64,000 bases of DNA from Rathayibacter rhapontici (GCF_001995175.1 NZ_MUKN01000008.1:1-64000), one strand, 5' to 3'. Numbered from the stretch's first letter, positions 37,096 to 47,209 are shown. The notes: generated by a model from the sequence alone, not told the origin. Translations and numbers: made by a program.

Positions 37096-38445
37096 CTACT
37101 CGGTGATCGTGAAGCCCTGCGACTCGCCGTAGGTCGCGAGGTTCTCCTGCCAGGCCTCGAGACCCGCGTTGAGGTCGGTGCCGTTGGAGTAGGCCTGGCC
37201 GACCGTGTCCGCGAACACGCTGTTCGCGTAGACCTGGAAGGGCAGGTACTCGAAGCCCTCGACCACGTTCTCGGAGGCGTCGACGAGGACCTTGTTGATC
37301 TCCTGGCCGCCGAAGTACTCGGGGGTCGCGTTCAGGAACGCGTCGTCGTTGAGCTGGGCGGTGGTGGAGGGGAATCCGCCGCCGTCGAGGAACACGCCGA
37401 TGCTCTCGTCGGAGTTGTTCAGCCAGCGCAGGAACGCCGCGGCGAGGGCCGGGTCGTCGGTCTGCTCGATGACGGACTGCGCGCTGCCGCCGTTCTCAGC
37501 GGTGGCGGCCGAGCCGTCGTAGCTCGGCAGCGGGGCGACCCGCCAGTCGCCGGCCCCGTCGGGAACCGAGCCCTCGAGGATGCCAGGCATCCAGGCTCCG
37601 GTGATCAGCGTCGCGATCGTGCCGTTGCCCAGCGCCGTGAACCAGTCGTCCGACCAGGTCGGGATCGGCGAGAGCAGACCCGGCTCGAGCAGCTGGTTCC
37701 AGGTGTCGGCCCACTTCTTCGACCCCTCGTCCTGCAGATCGATCGTGACGTCGGTGCCGTCGGTCGTGAACGGCTGTCCGCCGGCCTGCCAGATCAGCGG
37801 GTCGGCGAAGCCGGGGTCACCGGCGTCGTTGGTGATGAACTTCGACGGGTCGGCGGCGGTGAGCTTCGCGGCCTCGGCGATGTATTCGTCCCAGGTGGTG
37901 GGCACGGCGAGGCCGTACTGGTCGAAGATCGCCTGGTTGTAGAGCATCACCATGGGGCCCGAGTCCTGCGGGAGGCCGTAGAGGCCGCCGTTGAGGTTGA
38001 CGGCGCTCCAGGTGGACGCGGTGTAGTCCTCCTCGAGGTCGGCGAGGCCGTAGGGGGTGAGGTCGAGCAGTCCGTCCGACAGGGCGAACTGCTGCATCGC
38101 GTAGTACTCGATCTGGGCGACGTCGGGCGCTCCCGAGCCGGCCTTGATCGCGTTCTGCAGCTTGGTGTACTCGTCCGTCGCGGTGCCGGCGTTGACGACC
38201 TCGACCTCGACGTTGGGGTACTCCTCCATGAAAGCGGCGGCCTGGTCGGCGCCGGTGGGCGTCCAGGTCCAGTAGGTGAGCTCGCCGCCGCGCTCGAGGG
38301 CGGCGTCGAGGTCGGCGGCCGACCCGGCGGAAGCGGATCCGGTTCCGGAGTCGGAGCTGCAGGAGACGAGGGACATCGCGGAGATGCCGGCGACGACGAG
38401 CCCGGCGAGCACGCGGCTCCGGGTGCCTCGGCGGAGTTCGAACAT
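37096..38445 (-). CDS. ABC sugar-binding lipoprotein, family 1 (GH42 operon)
   Basis: Binding protein of 449 residues: signal MFELRRGTRSRVLAGLVVAG, lipobox LVSC, then GGELTYWTWTPTGADQAAAF, APDVAQIEYYAMQQFAL and LPQDSGPMVMLYNQAIFDQ. The last gene of a leftward operon headed by the GH42 gene, separated from its permease by 80 bases. It likely binds galacto-oligosaccharides, by association with GH42. Confidence 0.9.
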   Translation of the reverse strand: MFELRRGTRSRVLAGLVVAGISAMSLVSCSSDSGTGSASAGSAADLDAALERGGELTYWTWTPTGADQAAAFMEEYPNVEVEVVNAGTATDEYTKLQNAIKAGSGAPDVAQIEYYAMQQFALSDGLLDLTPYGLADLEEDYTASTWSAVNLNGGLYGLPQDSGPMVMLYNQAIFDQYGLAVPTTWDEYIAEAAKLTAADPSKFITNDAGDPGFADPLIWQAGGQPFTTDGTDVTIDLQDEGSKKWADTWNQLLEPGLLSPIPTWSDDWFTALGNGTIATLITGAWMPGILEGSVPDGAGDWRVAPLPSYDGSAATAENGGSAQSVIEQTDDPALAAAFLRWLNNSDESIGVFLDGGGFPSTTAQLNDDAFLNATPEYFGGQEINKVLVDASENVVEGFEYLPFQVYANSVFADTVGQAYSNGTDLNAGLEAWQENLATYGESQGFTITE

Positions 38446-38525
38446 GGTGGTCCTTTCACTTCTTCGTGGTGGGGAGGGAGTGCTGTGCGGGAGGGGTGGT
38501 GCGGGTGCGCGGGGCGGACCGGGGG

Positions 38526-39425
38526 TCAGCCCTTGACGCTTCCGGCGCTCAGGCCCGACTGCCAGAAGCGCTGGAGGAACAGGAAGATCACGACGATCGG
38601 GACGATCGTGATCAGGGAGCCGGTGATGACGAGGTTGTAGATCGGCTCGGCCGAGACGCCGCTGGCCTGCGAGCTCCACTGGTTCAGACCCACCGTGAGG
38701 GGGTACCAGGTCGGGTCGCTGAGCATGATCAGGGGCAGGAAGTAGTTGTTCCAGGTGGCGACCACCGAGAACAGCGCGACGGTCACGACTCCGGGGGTCA
38801 GCAGCTTGAGCGAGATCGTGAAGAACGTGCGCATCTCGGTCGCCCCGTCCAGCCGCGCCGCTTCGAGCAGCTCGGTCGGCACGGAGTCGATCGTGTAGAC
38901 CCAAACCAGGTACAGCCCGAACGGCGTGATCAGCGACGGCAGGATGATCGCCCACGGCGTGTTCGTCAGGCCCAGCTGGCTGAAGAGCAGGAACGTCGGC
39001 ACGGCGAGCGCGGTGCCCGGCACGGCGACCGCGCCCAGCACGACCGCGAAGTAGGCCTTCTTGCCGGGGAACCGGAACTTCGCGAGACCGTAGCCGCCGA
39101 GGGTGGCGAGCAGCGTCGCTCCGCCCGCGCCGACGACCACGTAGAGCAGCGTGTTGCCGAGCCAGCGGAGGAAGATGCCGTCGTCGTAGGCGAAGGTCGC
39201 GACGATGTTCTCGCCCAGCACGAAGCTGTCGCCGAAGCCGAGTCCGAACGAGCTGAACAGGTCGGCCTGCGTCTTGGACGCGTTGATGACGAGCCACAGC
39301 AGCGGGACGAGCGCGTAGAGGAGGAACGCCAGCATCACCAGCGTCAGCGCGACGGACTTGCGGGGCCGGCTGATCGATCCGGCGCGGTGGACCCGCGGGT
39401 TCAGGGTGCGCAGGGTGGTGCTCAC
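38526..39425 (-). CDS. Sugar ABC importer permease, MalG type (GH42 operon)
   Basis: Permease of 299 residues with six helices (VALTLVMLAFLLYALVPLLW at the start) and the EAA loop LEAARLDGATEMRTFFTISL. The GTG start overlaps the stop of the partner permease. Part of the third importer without a local ATPase. Confidence 0.92.
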   Translation of the reverse strand: MSTTLRTLNPRVHRAGSISRPRKSVALTLVMLAFLLYALVPLLWLVINASKTQADLFSSFGLGFGDSFVLGENIVATFAYDDGIFLRWLGNTLLYVVVGAGGATLLATLGGYGLAKFRFPGKKAYFAVVLGAVAVPGTALAVPTFLLFSQLGLTNTPWAIILPSLITPFGLYLVWVYTIDSVPTELLEAARLDGATEMRTFFTISLKLLTPGVVTVALFSVVATWNNYFLPLIMLSDPTWYPLTVGLNQWSSQASGVSAEPIYNLVITGSLITIVPIVVIFLFLQRFWQSGLSAGSVKG

Positions 39426-40360
39426 TGGTCTTCCTTCCGGCTGCCGCGCAGCTGCACGACGTAGGCGATCGTGGCGGTGATGACGCCCATGACGATGGCG
39501 ACGGTGGCCGCCGAGTTGAACTGCTGGCCGGCGAACGAGAGGTTGTAGGCGTACATGTTCGGCGTGAAGTAGGACGAGATCACGTTCTCGGCGAGCGGCT
39601 TCAGCACGTTGGGCTCGTTGAAGAGCTGGAAGCTGCCGATGATCGAGAAGATCGTCGCGATCACGATCGCGCCGCGAGCGGCGGGCAGCTTGATCGCCGT
39701 GATGACCTGGAAGCCCCGTGCCCCGTCGATCTCGGCGGCCTCGTACAGCTCGGCGGGGATCGTCTTCAGCGCCGAGTAGAAGATCAGCATGTTGTAGCCG
39801 ATGTACTCCCAGGTGACGATGTTGCCGATCGAGGCGAGGATCCACTGGCTCGAGAGCGGTCGCAGGACCTCGGCTCCGAGCAGGTCGTTGATGTTGGCGG
39901 TGAGCCCGAAGTTGTTCCCGTAGAGGAAGCCCCAGATCAGCACGGCGACGACGGCCGGCACCGCATAGGGCAGGAAGATCACCATCCGGAACAGGCCCGA
40001 CGCGTAGAGCCGCGCGCTGTCGATGGCGAGGGCCGCGATCAGCGAGAGGAGCAGCATGACCGGCACCTGCACGAGCAGCACGAGCACGACCCGGAGGAAG
40101 CCGTCCCAGAACTGCGGATCCGAGAGGACCGCGGCGTAGTTGTCGACGCCGACGAAGCTGTTGCCGCCGATGATCCGGTTCTGGAACAGGCTCAGCCAGA
40201 ACGCGTAGGCCAGCGGAGCGAGGAACACGAGCACGAAGACGGCGGCGAAGGGGCCGGTGAACTGCCAGCCGCGCCAGTCGCGGCGCGCCCTGGTCGGTCG
40301 CGGGGGCGCCGGTGCCTGCTGATCGTCGTCGGAGCGGAGGCGCTCCATCATCGTGGTCAT
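39422..40360 (-). CDS. Sugar ABC importer permease, MalF type (GH42 operon)
   Basis: Permease of 312 residues with a basic N-terminal tail, helices from QFTGPFAAVFVLVFLAPLAY, and the EAA loop YEAAEIDGARGFQVITAIKL. The ATG overlaps the GH42 stop, and its own stop overlaps the next permease start, so the genes are coupled. Confidence 0.92.
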   Translation of the reverse strand: MTTMMERLRSDDDQQAPAPPRPTRARRDWRGWQFTGPFAAVFVLVFLAPLAYAFWLSLFQNRIIGGNSFVGVDNYAAVLSDPQFWDGFLRVVLVLLVQVPVMLLLSLIAALAIDSARLYASGLFRMVIFLPYAVPAVVAVLIWGFLYGNNFGLTANINDLLGAEVLRPLSSQWILASIGNIVTWEYIGYNMLIFYSALKTIPAELYEAAEIDGARGFQVITAIKLPAARGAIVIATIFSIIGSFQLFNEPNVLKPLAENVISSYFTPNMYAYNLSFAGQQFNSAATVAIVMGVITATIAYVVQLRGSRKEDQ

Positions 40361-42464
40361 CGGCCGGTCTCCTCTGCATCGGTGCGGAGCACCCGGACGT
40401 CCCAGGGTCCGAGTTCCACGGTGGTGCCGGGAGCGAGCTCCCGTCCGGTCAGCGCGTCGACCGCCGCACGCTCGAGCGTCGCGGTCTGCGGGGTCCAGCC
40501 CCAGTTGAAGACGAAGACGAAGCGCGAGCCGGATGCGGTGCCCGAGGACACGGTCACGGCGGCGTGACGAGCGGTGACCACCGGCTCCGTCGCGGTCAGC
40601 GCGAAGCGCACGACCTCCCGGGCGAGCTCGGGATCCGGCACGGTGCCGACCACGGTGATGTCGCCGCGGCCGTACCGCGCGGTCGTCACGGCGGGGAAGT
40701 CGCCGAACCGGGGGTGGGCGTAGCCCGCGAGCACGGTCGCCCCGGCGGGGAGGAGCCCGTCGATCCACAGGGTCGCCCGGGCGTCGGTCGAGAGCGGGAG
40801 GTGGGTCGAGCCGGTCACGGGGACCGGCGTCGGCACGGTGCTGAACTCCTCGTAGCCGACCTGCGCGGGGCCGGCGAGGCGCGCCGGCGCGGGTTCGATG
40901 CGGGCGCGCGCCTCGTCGTCCCCGTAGGCGGTGCGCGGGCCGAGGACGAGGTGGCCGCCCAGCGCCGCGTACTCGCGCAGCAGCTCGAGGTCGTCGTCGG
41001 TGCAGACGTACAGCGCCGCCGCCACGATCACGGGGAAGCGCCGGGCGAGCTCGGCGGCACCCAGGCCGCGCGCCTGCTCGACGTGCAGGATGCGCGCCTG
41101 GCCGCCGGCGTCGACGATCCCGCGGTGGAAGGAGTCGACGATCCGCTCGTAGGACTCCTCGTCGGGCAGGCCGTCGCGGCCCAGCGGCGGCATGAACTGC
41201 AGCGCGTACCGGCTCGAGGTCGACCAGAGCACGGCGGCATCCGCATCCGGGACGTAGTCGTCGAGCGCGTCGCCGAGGGCGGCGAGGTCGCGTCCGATCG
41301 CCGAGACCTCGGAGTAGACGCGGCCGGGGACGAGGCTGTGGGGGAGGACCCCGCCCCAGTAGGTCTCGGCGCCGAACGGCAGCGTGTGCCAGTGCCAGTA
41401 CTCGATCATCGCCGCCCCGCGCGCCACGAAGGCGAGGGCCGACTGGCGCAGCTGGCCCGGATAGGGCGGGAGGTTGTTGTCGGCGGTGTCGATGGCCTGC
41501 GCGTTCGTCTCGGTGACGAGGTAGCGCTGCTGGCGGGAGGCGTAGAGCCGGTCGCCTGGCGCAGCAGGCCCGGGACGCCGGACGTCGTCCAGTAGTTCGG
41601 GTGGGCGTGCTCGACGCCGATCTCGAGGTGGTCCTGCATGCCGTAGTAGGGGTTGCCCGCTCCGACGTCGAGGGCCTCGAACACGGCGCGCTCGTCGACG
41701 CCGCGGCGCGGGTACTGGAGGCACGTGGTCACGAACTGGTCCTCGCGGGAGTACTCGCGGACGAGGCCGGCCTGCCACGCGATGAAGTCGGTGGTCACGG
41801 CCGACTGGTACCGGCGCCACGCCAGGTCGTACTGCGGGAAGGTGTTCCCGTCGGGACGCCAGAGCTCGCTCCAGTCGTCGATCCGGTGCGACCAGTAGGT
41901 GAGGCCCCACTCGCGGTTGAGCGTCTCGACGTCGCCGTACTGCTCGCGGAGGCTGCGCACGAACCCGGTGAAGACGCCGTGGTTGTGCAGGAGTTCCAGG
42001 CCCGGCTCGTTGTCGACCTGGTAGCCGATGACCGCGGGGTGCGCGGCGTAGCGGCCGATGATGCGGCGGATCACGCGCTCGGCGTGGAAGCGGAACGCGG
42101 GGTGCGAGTAATCGACCTCCTGGCGGGCGCCCCAGGCGATGCGCTCGCCCGTGCGCCGCTCGCCGGCGATCTCGGGGTGCGCGGTCTGCAGCCACGGCGG
42201 CACCGCGTAGGTGGGAGTGCCGAGGATCACGCGGATGCCGCGCTCGTGGGCCTCGTCGAGCACCCGCTGCATCCACTCGAGCTCGAAGACGCCGTCGCGC
42301 GGCTCCCACGTCGACCAGACGGATTCGCCCACCCGGATCGCGGTGATGCTCGCCGCGACCATCAGATCGAGGTCCTCGATCAGCCGGTCCGAGACGTGGT
42401 ACTCGGGGTAGTAGGCGACACCGAGCAGGATCTGCTGCGGCAGTGTCGGCGATGCGGAAGTCAT
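40357..42464 (-). CDS. Beta-galactosidase, GH42 (one apparent frameshift)
   Basis: Intracellular GH42 enzyme of about 702 residues that removes terminal beta-galactose from imported oligosaccharides. It starts MTSASPTLPQQILLGVAYYP with the family YYPEYH motif; the acid/base Glu is in IGYQVDNEPGLELL and the nucleophile Glu in YLVTETNAQAID; the trimerisation and C-terminal domains follow. The frame is lost at 41555-41556 (one C short in GCC(C)TGGC), between GVPGLLRQ and GDRLYASRQQ. First gene of the importer operon, divergent from a LacI gene across paired operators. Confidence 0.9.
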
Positions 42465-42488
42465 GGCTCTGGGCACTCCATCGTGGTG

Positions 42489-42534
42489 AACTGTTCTCGA
42501 TAACAGTTGGCAGAGGCGATTGTGATCGACAACA
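42489..42534. promoter_or_regulatory. Paired LacI operators between GH42 operon and first LacI gene
   Basis: AACTGTTCTCGATAACAGTT (42489-42508) is a palindrome with the core TGTTCTCGATAACA (42492-42505). TGTGATCGACAACA (42521-42534) is the same motif, 29 bases further. The same pair occurs before the second LacI gene, so both repressors likely use the consensus TGTTNTCGANAACA. Confidence 0.8.
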
Positions 42535-42569
42535 TTGGAAAAAGCAAGACCGCTCCCACGGAGGACCTC

Positions 42570-43589
42570 ATGACGACCACCACCGACCCCGAGACCCCGG
42601 GTCCTTCGGCGACCGGCACGATCTACGACATCGCCCGGGTGGCCGGGGTGTCGCACGCCTCCGTCAGCCGCTACATGCGCGGCCTCGACATGCGGCCCTC
42701 GACGAAGGAGAAGATCGAGGCCGCGCTCACGACGATCCGCTACCGGCCCAACCTCAGCGCCCGGGCGCTCATCTCGGGGCGGTCGATGCGGATCGGGGCG
42801 CTGACGCACGAGGTGAGCCAGGTCGGACCGAACCGCATCATCCAGGCCGCGACGAGCGCCGCCCGCGACGCCGGCTACCTCCTCGACGTCGTGACCCTCG
42901 ACATGGCCGACCCCACGGAGCTGCAGAGCGCCCTCCGGCTGCTCACCCGGCACGACCTCGCCGGGCTCCTGGCCTTCGCCTCGACGGACGGCGTGCGGGA
43001 GGTGTTCGAGCACACCGACTTCGGCGTCCCCGTCGTCATCGCCGCGGAGGAGGAGGCGGACGGAGCGATGCTCGCCGCGTCCGGTCACGGTGTCGCCGAG
43101 CTCGTCGACCATCTCGTCGAGCTGGGGCACGAGGAGTTCGTCCACATCGCCGGCCCTGCCACCTGGTCGGCCGCCCGGAACCGGCTCCGTGCGGTGGTCG
43201 CGGCGCTCGAGCGGCACGGCCTGCCCCCGGCCCGCATCCTGCACGGCGACTGGTCGGCGCGCTCCGGATTCGAGGCGGTCGCCGCCCTCGAGCGCCTGCC
43301 GACGGCGATCCTCGCCGCGAACGATCAGATGGCGCTGGGCGCGCTGCACGCCCTGGATGCGCGCGGTGCGGCGGTGCCGGGCGACGTCAGCGTGACGGGT
43401 GTCGACGACACCCCCGAGGCCGCCTACTTCACGCCCGCCCTGACGACGCTCCGACTCGACTTCGAGGCGCAGGGGAGGGAGGCGCTGCAGGCGCTCCTGG
43501 ACCGGATCGAGGATCCGGGGGCGGCCGATCGCGCCGGCGCACCGCGTCCCTCGCTCGTCGTGCGCGCCTCGACCGGCCCGGCCCGCTGA
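42570..43589 (+). CDS. LacI-family repressor, paralogue 1 (galactoside locus)
   Basis: Repressor of 339 residues: HTH TIYDIARVAGVSHASVSRYM, hinge RPNLSARALISG, and a core with GALTHEVSQVGPNRIIQAA, HIAGPATWSAARNRLRAV, ILAANDQMALGAL and SVTGVDDTPEAAYFTPALTT. ATG at 42570 follows GGAGGA. It is divergent from the GH42 operon and only 7 bases from its convergent paralogue, with which it shares many segments. Confidence 0.92.
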   Translation: MTTTTDPETPGPSATGTIYDIARVAGVSHASVSRYMRGLDMRPSTKEKIEAALTTIRYRPNLSARALISGRSMRIGALTHEVSQVGPNRIIQAATSAARDAGYLLDVVTLDMADPTELQSALRLLTRHDLAGLLAFASTDGVREVFEHTDFGVPVVIAAEEEADGAMLAASGHGVAELVDHLVELGHEEFVHIAGPATWSAARNRLRAVVAALERHGLPPARILHGDWSARSGFEAVAALERLPTAILAANDQMALGALHALDARGAAVPGDVSVTGVDDTPEAAYFTPALTTLRLDFEAQGREALQALLDRIEDPGAADRAGAPRPSLVVRASTGPAR

Positions 43590-43596
43590 GCCGGCG

Positions 43597-44625
43597 TCAG
43601 CGCGGCGCGGGTCCGGAGGAGCGCCGCGGGACGAGCTCGGAGGCGAGCGTCACGTGCGGTGCGGCATCGACTCCGTCGATCAGCGCGAGCAGCTCGCCCA
43701 GCGCCGAGCGGCCCTGACCCGCGAAATCGACCCGGAGCGTCGTCAACGGCGGCACGAGGTAGGCCGCCTCGGGGATGTCGTCGACGCCGGTCACGCTGAC
43801 GTCCTCCGGTACGCGCAGCCCTCGGTCGCTCAGCGCGAGGATCGCTCCGAGCGCCATCTGGTCGTTCGCAGCCACGATCGCCGTCGCGCGGAGCTCGTCG
43901 AGACCGCGGACGAGCTCGTAGCCGGAGCGGGCCGACCAGTCGCCCTCGAGCACCGCCGTCGAGTGCAGGCCGTGCCGGGTCACGGCGCTCTCGTAGGCCT
44001 TCCGGCGGTTGCGCGCGGCCGACCAGGTCGGCGGCCCCGCCAGGTGCAGGAACTCGCGGTGGCCGAGGTCGGCGAGGTGCGCGACGAGGGCGGGGAAGCC
44101 CTGGGTGGTCAGCTGCGACGGCGAGCGGGTCGCGTCGTCGTCCTCCTCGACGGCCAGGTGCGCCGGGACGCGGAAGCGGGTCGTGCGGAAGGCACGGGTC
44201 ATCTCGTCGGTCGAGGCGAGGGCGAGGACACCGGCGAGCTCGTGCTGGGTGACCAGATCGAGCGCCTCCTCGATCGCGGCGGAGTCGCTCATGTCGAGCG
44301 AGACGATGTCGAGGACGTAGCCGGCCTCACGGGCGGCGGTGCTCGCTCCCTGCAGGATCTTGCTCGGCCCGACCTGGTCGATCTCGTGGGTGAGGGCGCC
44401 GATGCGGTGCGAGCGGCGGGCGCGCAGCGAGCGCGCGGTGAGGTTGGGCCGGTAGTCGAGCTCGGCGAGCGCGGCCTCGACCCGCGAGCGGGTGGCGGGG
44501 CGGATGCCCTCGAAGCCCTGCAGGAACCGCGTGACCGTCTGGTGCGACACTCCGGCGACGCGGGCCACGTCGTAGATCGTCGCCTGCTTCGCGGCCGCGC
44601 GCGCGGGAAGCGATTCCTCCGCCAT
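43597..44625 (-). CDS. LacI-family repressor, paralogue 2 (galactoside locus)
   Basis: Repressor of 342 residues with HTH TIYDVARVAGVSHQTVTRFL and segments matching paralogue 1: GALTHEIDQVGPSKILQGA, HLAGPPTWSAARNRRKAY, IVAANDQMALGAI and SVTGVDDIPEAAYLVPPLTT. The start follows GGAGGGGG. It is divergent from the secreted BNR/ricin gene across its own operator pair. The likeness suggests a local duplication and a similar ligand. Confidence 0.92.
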   Translation of the reverse strand: MAEESLPARAAAKQATIYDVARVAGVSHQTVTRFLQGFEGIRPATRSRVEAALAELDYRPNLTARSLRARRSHRIGALTHEIDQVGPSKILQGASTAAREAGYVLDIVSLDMSDSAAIEEALDLVTQHELAGVLALASTDEMTRAFRTTRFRVPAHLAVEEDDDATRSPSQLTTQGFPALVAHLADLGHREFLHLAGPPTWSAARNRRKAYESAVTRHGLHSTAVLEGDWSARSGYELVRGLDELRATAIVAANDQMALGAILALSDRGLRVPEDVSVTGVDDIPEAAYLVPPLTTLRVDFAGQGRSALGELLALIDGVDAAPHVTLASELVPRRSSGPAPR

Positions 44626-44700
44626 GGACGTCCCCCTCCGAGCACCGGCGCCGGGCCGATGTCGATCCAGTGTGGCGCGGGGGCTTGCGCCTAGCGGCCC

Positions 44701-44746
44701 TGTTGTCGATAACATTGCCGAAAACCGCGCGAAGTGATCGACAACA
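44701..44746. promoter_or_regulatory. Paired LacI operators before the BNR/ricin gene
   Basis: TGTTGTCGATAACA (44701-44714) and AGTGATCGACAACA (44733-44746) match the sites before the GH42 operon, 32 bases apart. They lie between the divergent second LacI gene and the secreted enzyme, covering both promoters. Confidence 0.8.
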
Positions 44747-44837
44747 TCGCGCGGCGAGGGACTCAGGGGCGAGGACCGGGCCGGCAACGACTCGAGCACC
44801 GCCTCGTCCGCCAGCCACGACCGAAGGAACGAGAACG

Positions 44838-47102
44838 ATGAGGTTCACCACGACGTCCCGGCGATCCGGGATGCTGCTCGGAGCCGTGGCGGTCGCCGCC
44901 GCGCTGCTCGCGGGCCCGACGATCACCGCCCAGGCGTACACGCCGCAAGGAGGCGTCGTCTACCAGCTCGGCGACGAGCCGTGCCTGAAGGGGCGCGGCA
45001 ACTGCATCGTGTACCCGAAGTCGGTCCAGCTCCCGAGCGGGCGCATCGTCGCCGCGTTCGAGAAGGCGACCGTCGTCGACTACCCGGCACCCGACTCCAT
45101 CGGCGGCGCGGTCGGCGAGAGGATGCCGATCTACAAGAGCGACGACAACGGCGACACCTGGCAGCCGCTGACCGAGCTCGGCTCGCCGGCCGAGCTCTCG
45201 AGCGACCCGGCCATGGACAAGTACTCCAGCAACTGGACCAACCCCTACTTCTACGTCATGCCCGAGACCGTCGGGGATATCGCCGCCGGCACCCTCCTCC
45301 TGGCGACCGTCGTGTCGGGCGAGGACGAGTTCTACCGCGAGCAGAAGGCGGCGAACCCCGCGTGGGTGCCCGACAACGACGGCGACCGCCGCGACGTGTC
45401 GATCGCCCTCTACGCCAGCAGCAACGAGGGCGCCGACTGGCGGTTCGTCAACATCATCGCGGCCGGCGGCTGGCAGGGCGGCAGTGCCGGCGCCGGTGGC
45501 CGCAACGTCTCGCAGGCCAACGCGACGCGTCAGCAGGACCCGCTGTGGGAGCCGCACCTGCGCGTGCACCAGGGGAAGCTCCTCGCCTACTACTCGGACG
45601 AGAACGACTACCTCGACTACGACCGCACGACGGGTGCGCCGATCGGCACTCCCGACAACGCGACGGGGCGCGACGACCAGGGCCAGATCCTGGCCCACAG
45701 GACGTGGGACGGCCGCTCCGCGTCCTGGAGCGCTCCCGTCGTGGACGTCTCGGGCCCGAGCTTCTCGTTCGACGGCCGCCAGCACATCGGATTCGCGCGC
45801 CCCGGCATGACCACCGTCGCTCCCACGAACGACGGCAAGTGGCTGCTGACCTTCGAGTACTTCGGCGGTGGCGACAACGTCCGCTACAAGATCGCGGACG
45901 ACCCCGAGCGGTTCTTCGCCGACGGCGACCCGGACGGCACGGACATCAGCCGGCTCCCGGTCGCCCCGGGCTCCAGGCCGCTGTCGACGGGTGGCAGCCC
46001 GGTGCTGATGCACCTGCCCGACGGGCGGATCGCCTACAACGCGGCCGGCAGCGGCAACGTGTGGGTGAACGACGGCGCGAGCTTCGGCCGCTGGACCGAG
46101 TACCAGACACCGCTCGGCGGCGGCTACAGCCGCAACCTCCAGTACGACAGCGAGACGGGACGCGTCCTGATCCTGCAGTCGGCGTGGGGCGGACCGACGG
46201 AGCAGCCGGTGATCCGGCACGCCGACGTCGACTTCGGCCGCTCGGCGGGCGAGTACTACCAGCTGGTGAACCGTCGCTCCGGACAGGTGCTCGGAACGAA
46301 CTCGAACACGACCGACGCCGTGATCGGCAACGGCGATCAGCCCGACGTGCGCGCGGAGGCGGCCGACTCCGCCGCGAACCCCGCCACCCAGCTCTGGCAT
46401 CTCACCGCCAAGCCGGGCGGCGGCACGACCCTGCTCAACAAGGCGGGGGGACGCGCTGCGACCGTCTGGACCGGGAACGCCACCACCGGCCAGAGGATCG
46501 GCCAGTGGATCGACGACCGCGCCGAGGGGCAGTGGAACATCGTGCAGGTCGACGGCACGCACGTCCGACTCCAGTCGCGGCAGAACACCTCGCTCTTCCT
46601 CACGACCGCCTCGGCCGGAGCTCCTGCGACGCTCCAGGCCTCGGTCGCCGACCAGTCCCAGGAGTGGCGGCTCGTGCCTCAGGGTCAGCTCGCCGGAACC
46701 ACCCGGCTGGTGAACGGAGGCAGCGGCCTGTGCGCCGATGTTCTCCGCGCGAGCCAGAGCGACCGGGGCGCTGTGAACCAGTGGACGTGCAACGGCGGCA
46801 CCAATCAGCAGTGGCGGGTCGTGCCGCGCGGGACGAACGTCGCCCTGGTGAACGCGAACAGCAGCAAGTGCCTCGAGGTCTACGGCTTCAGCACCCAGAA
46901 CGGCGCCGCGGCCACGCAGTACTCCTGCAATGGCGGAGCCAACCAGCTCTGGACGCGCACCGTCGCTGCAGACGGGACCTCGACCTACCGCAACGTGCAC
47001 AGCGGCCTGTGCCTCGAGGTCCAGAACCGCTCCACCGTCAGCGGTGCCGCTCTGAACCAGTGGACCTGCAACGGAGGGACGAACCAGCAGTGGCGCCCCT
47101 GA
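44838..47102 (+). CDS. Secreted BNR-propeller glycosidase with C-terminal ricin-type lectin modules
   Basis: Secreted protein of 754 residues: signal MRFTTTSRRSGMLLGAVAVA ending near ITAQA. Residues ~35-460 look like a sialidase-fold propeller (YPKSVQLPSGRIVAAFEKA, YKSDDNGDTWQPLTEL, IALYASSNEGADWRFVNII, GFARPGMTTVAPTNDGKWLL). This resembles exo-arabinanases of GH93 or GH33-type sialidases; I prefer GH93 by context, without proof. Two beta-trefoil modules follow; the last (~615-754) has three QxW repeats, such as NQWTCNGGTNQQWR. Strong AAGGA before the ATG; the twin operators upstream suggest LacI control. Confidence 0.75.
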   Translation: MRFTTTSRRSGMLLGAVAVAAALLAGPTITAQAYTPQGGVVYQLGDEPCLKGRGNCIVYPKSVQLPSGRIVAAFEKATVVDYPAPDSIGGAVGERMPIYKSDDNGDTWQPLTELGSPAELSSDPAMDKYSSNWTNPYFYVMPETVGDIAAGTLLLATVVSGEDEFYREQKAANPAWVPDNDGDRRDVSIALYASSNEGADWRFVNIIAAGGWQGGSAGAGGRNVSQANATRQQDPLWEPHLRVHQGKLLAYYSDENDYLDYDRTTGAPIGTPDNATGRDDQGQILAHRTWDGRSASWSAPVVDVSGPSFSFDGRQHIGFARPGMTTVAPTNDGKWLLTFEYFGGGDNVRYKIADDPERFFADGDPDGTDISRLPVAPGSRPLSTGGSPVLMHLPDGRIAYNAAGSGNVWVNDGASFGRWTEYQTPLGGGYSRNLQYDSETGRVLILQSAWGGPTEQPVIRHADVDFGRSAGEYYQLVNRRSGQVLGTNSNTTDAVIGNGDQPDVRAEAADSAANPATQLWHLTAKPGGGTTLLNKAGGRAATVWTGNATTGQRIGQWIDDRAEGQWNIVQVDGTHVRLQSRQNTSLFLTTASAGAPATLQASVADQSQEWRLVPQGQLAGTTRLVNGGSGLCADVLRASQSDRGAVNQWTCNGGTNQQWRVVPRGTNVALVNANSSKCLEVYGFSTQNGAAATQYSCNGGANQLWTRTVAADGTSTYRNVHSGLCLEVQNRSTVSGAALNQWTCNGGTNQQWRP

Positions 47103-47136
47103 TGCGGTGAGAGCCGCGCTGCGCCCGATGATCCGC

Positions 47137-47161
47137 CTCCCCACGGCCCTTCCGTGGGGAG
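47137..47161 (+). terminator. Terminator after the BNR/ricin gene
   Basis: CTCCCCACGG (47137-47146) and CCGTGGGGAG (47152-47161) form a perfect 10-bp stem with a CCCTT loop, 35 bases past the stop; no U-tract follows, as usual in GC-rich actinobacteria. Confidence 0.8.
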
Positions 47162-47209
47162 CGGCGGTGACGCAGCGCAGATCGCGCCCGAGCGGGTCGG
47201 GCGCGGGCA

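Noticed and set aside
34477..38640. 1,387-residue + frame across two operons
   Set aside because: Antisense to binding proteins, permeases and a LacI gene that all have clear motifs.
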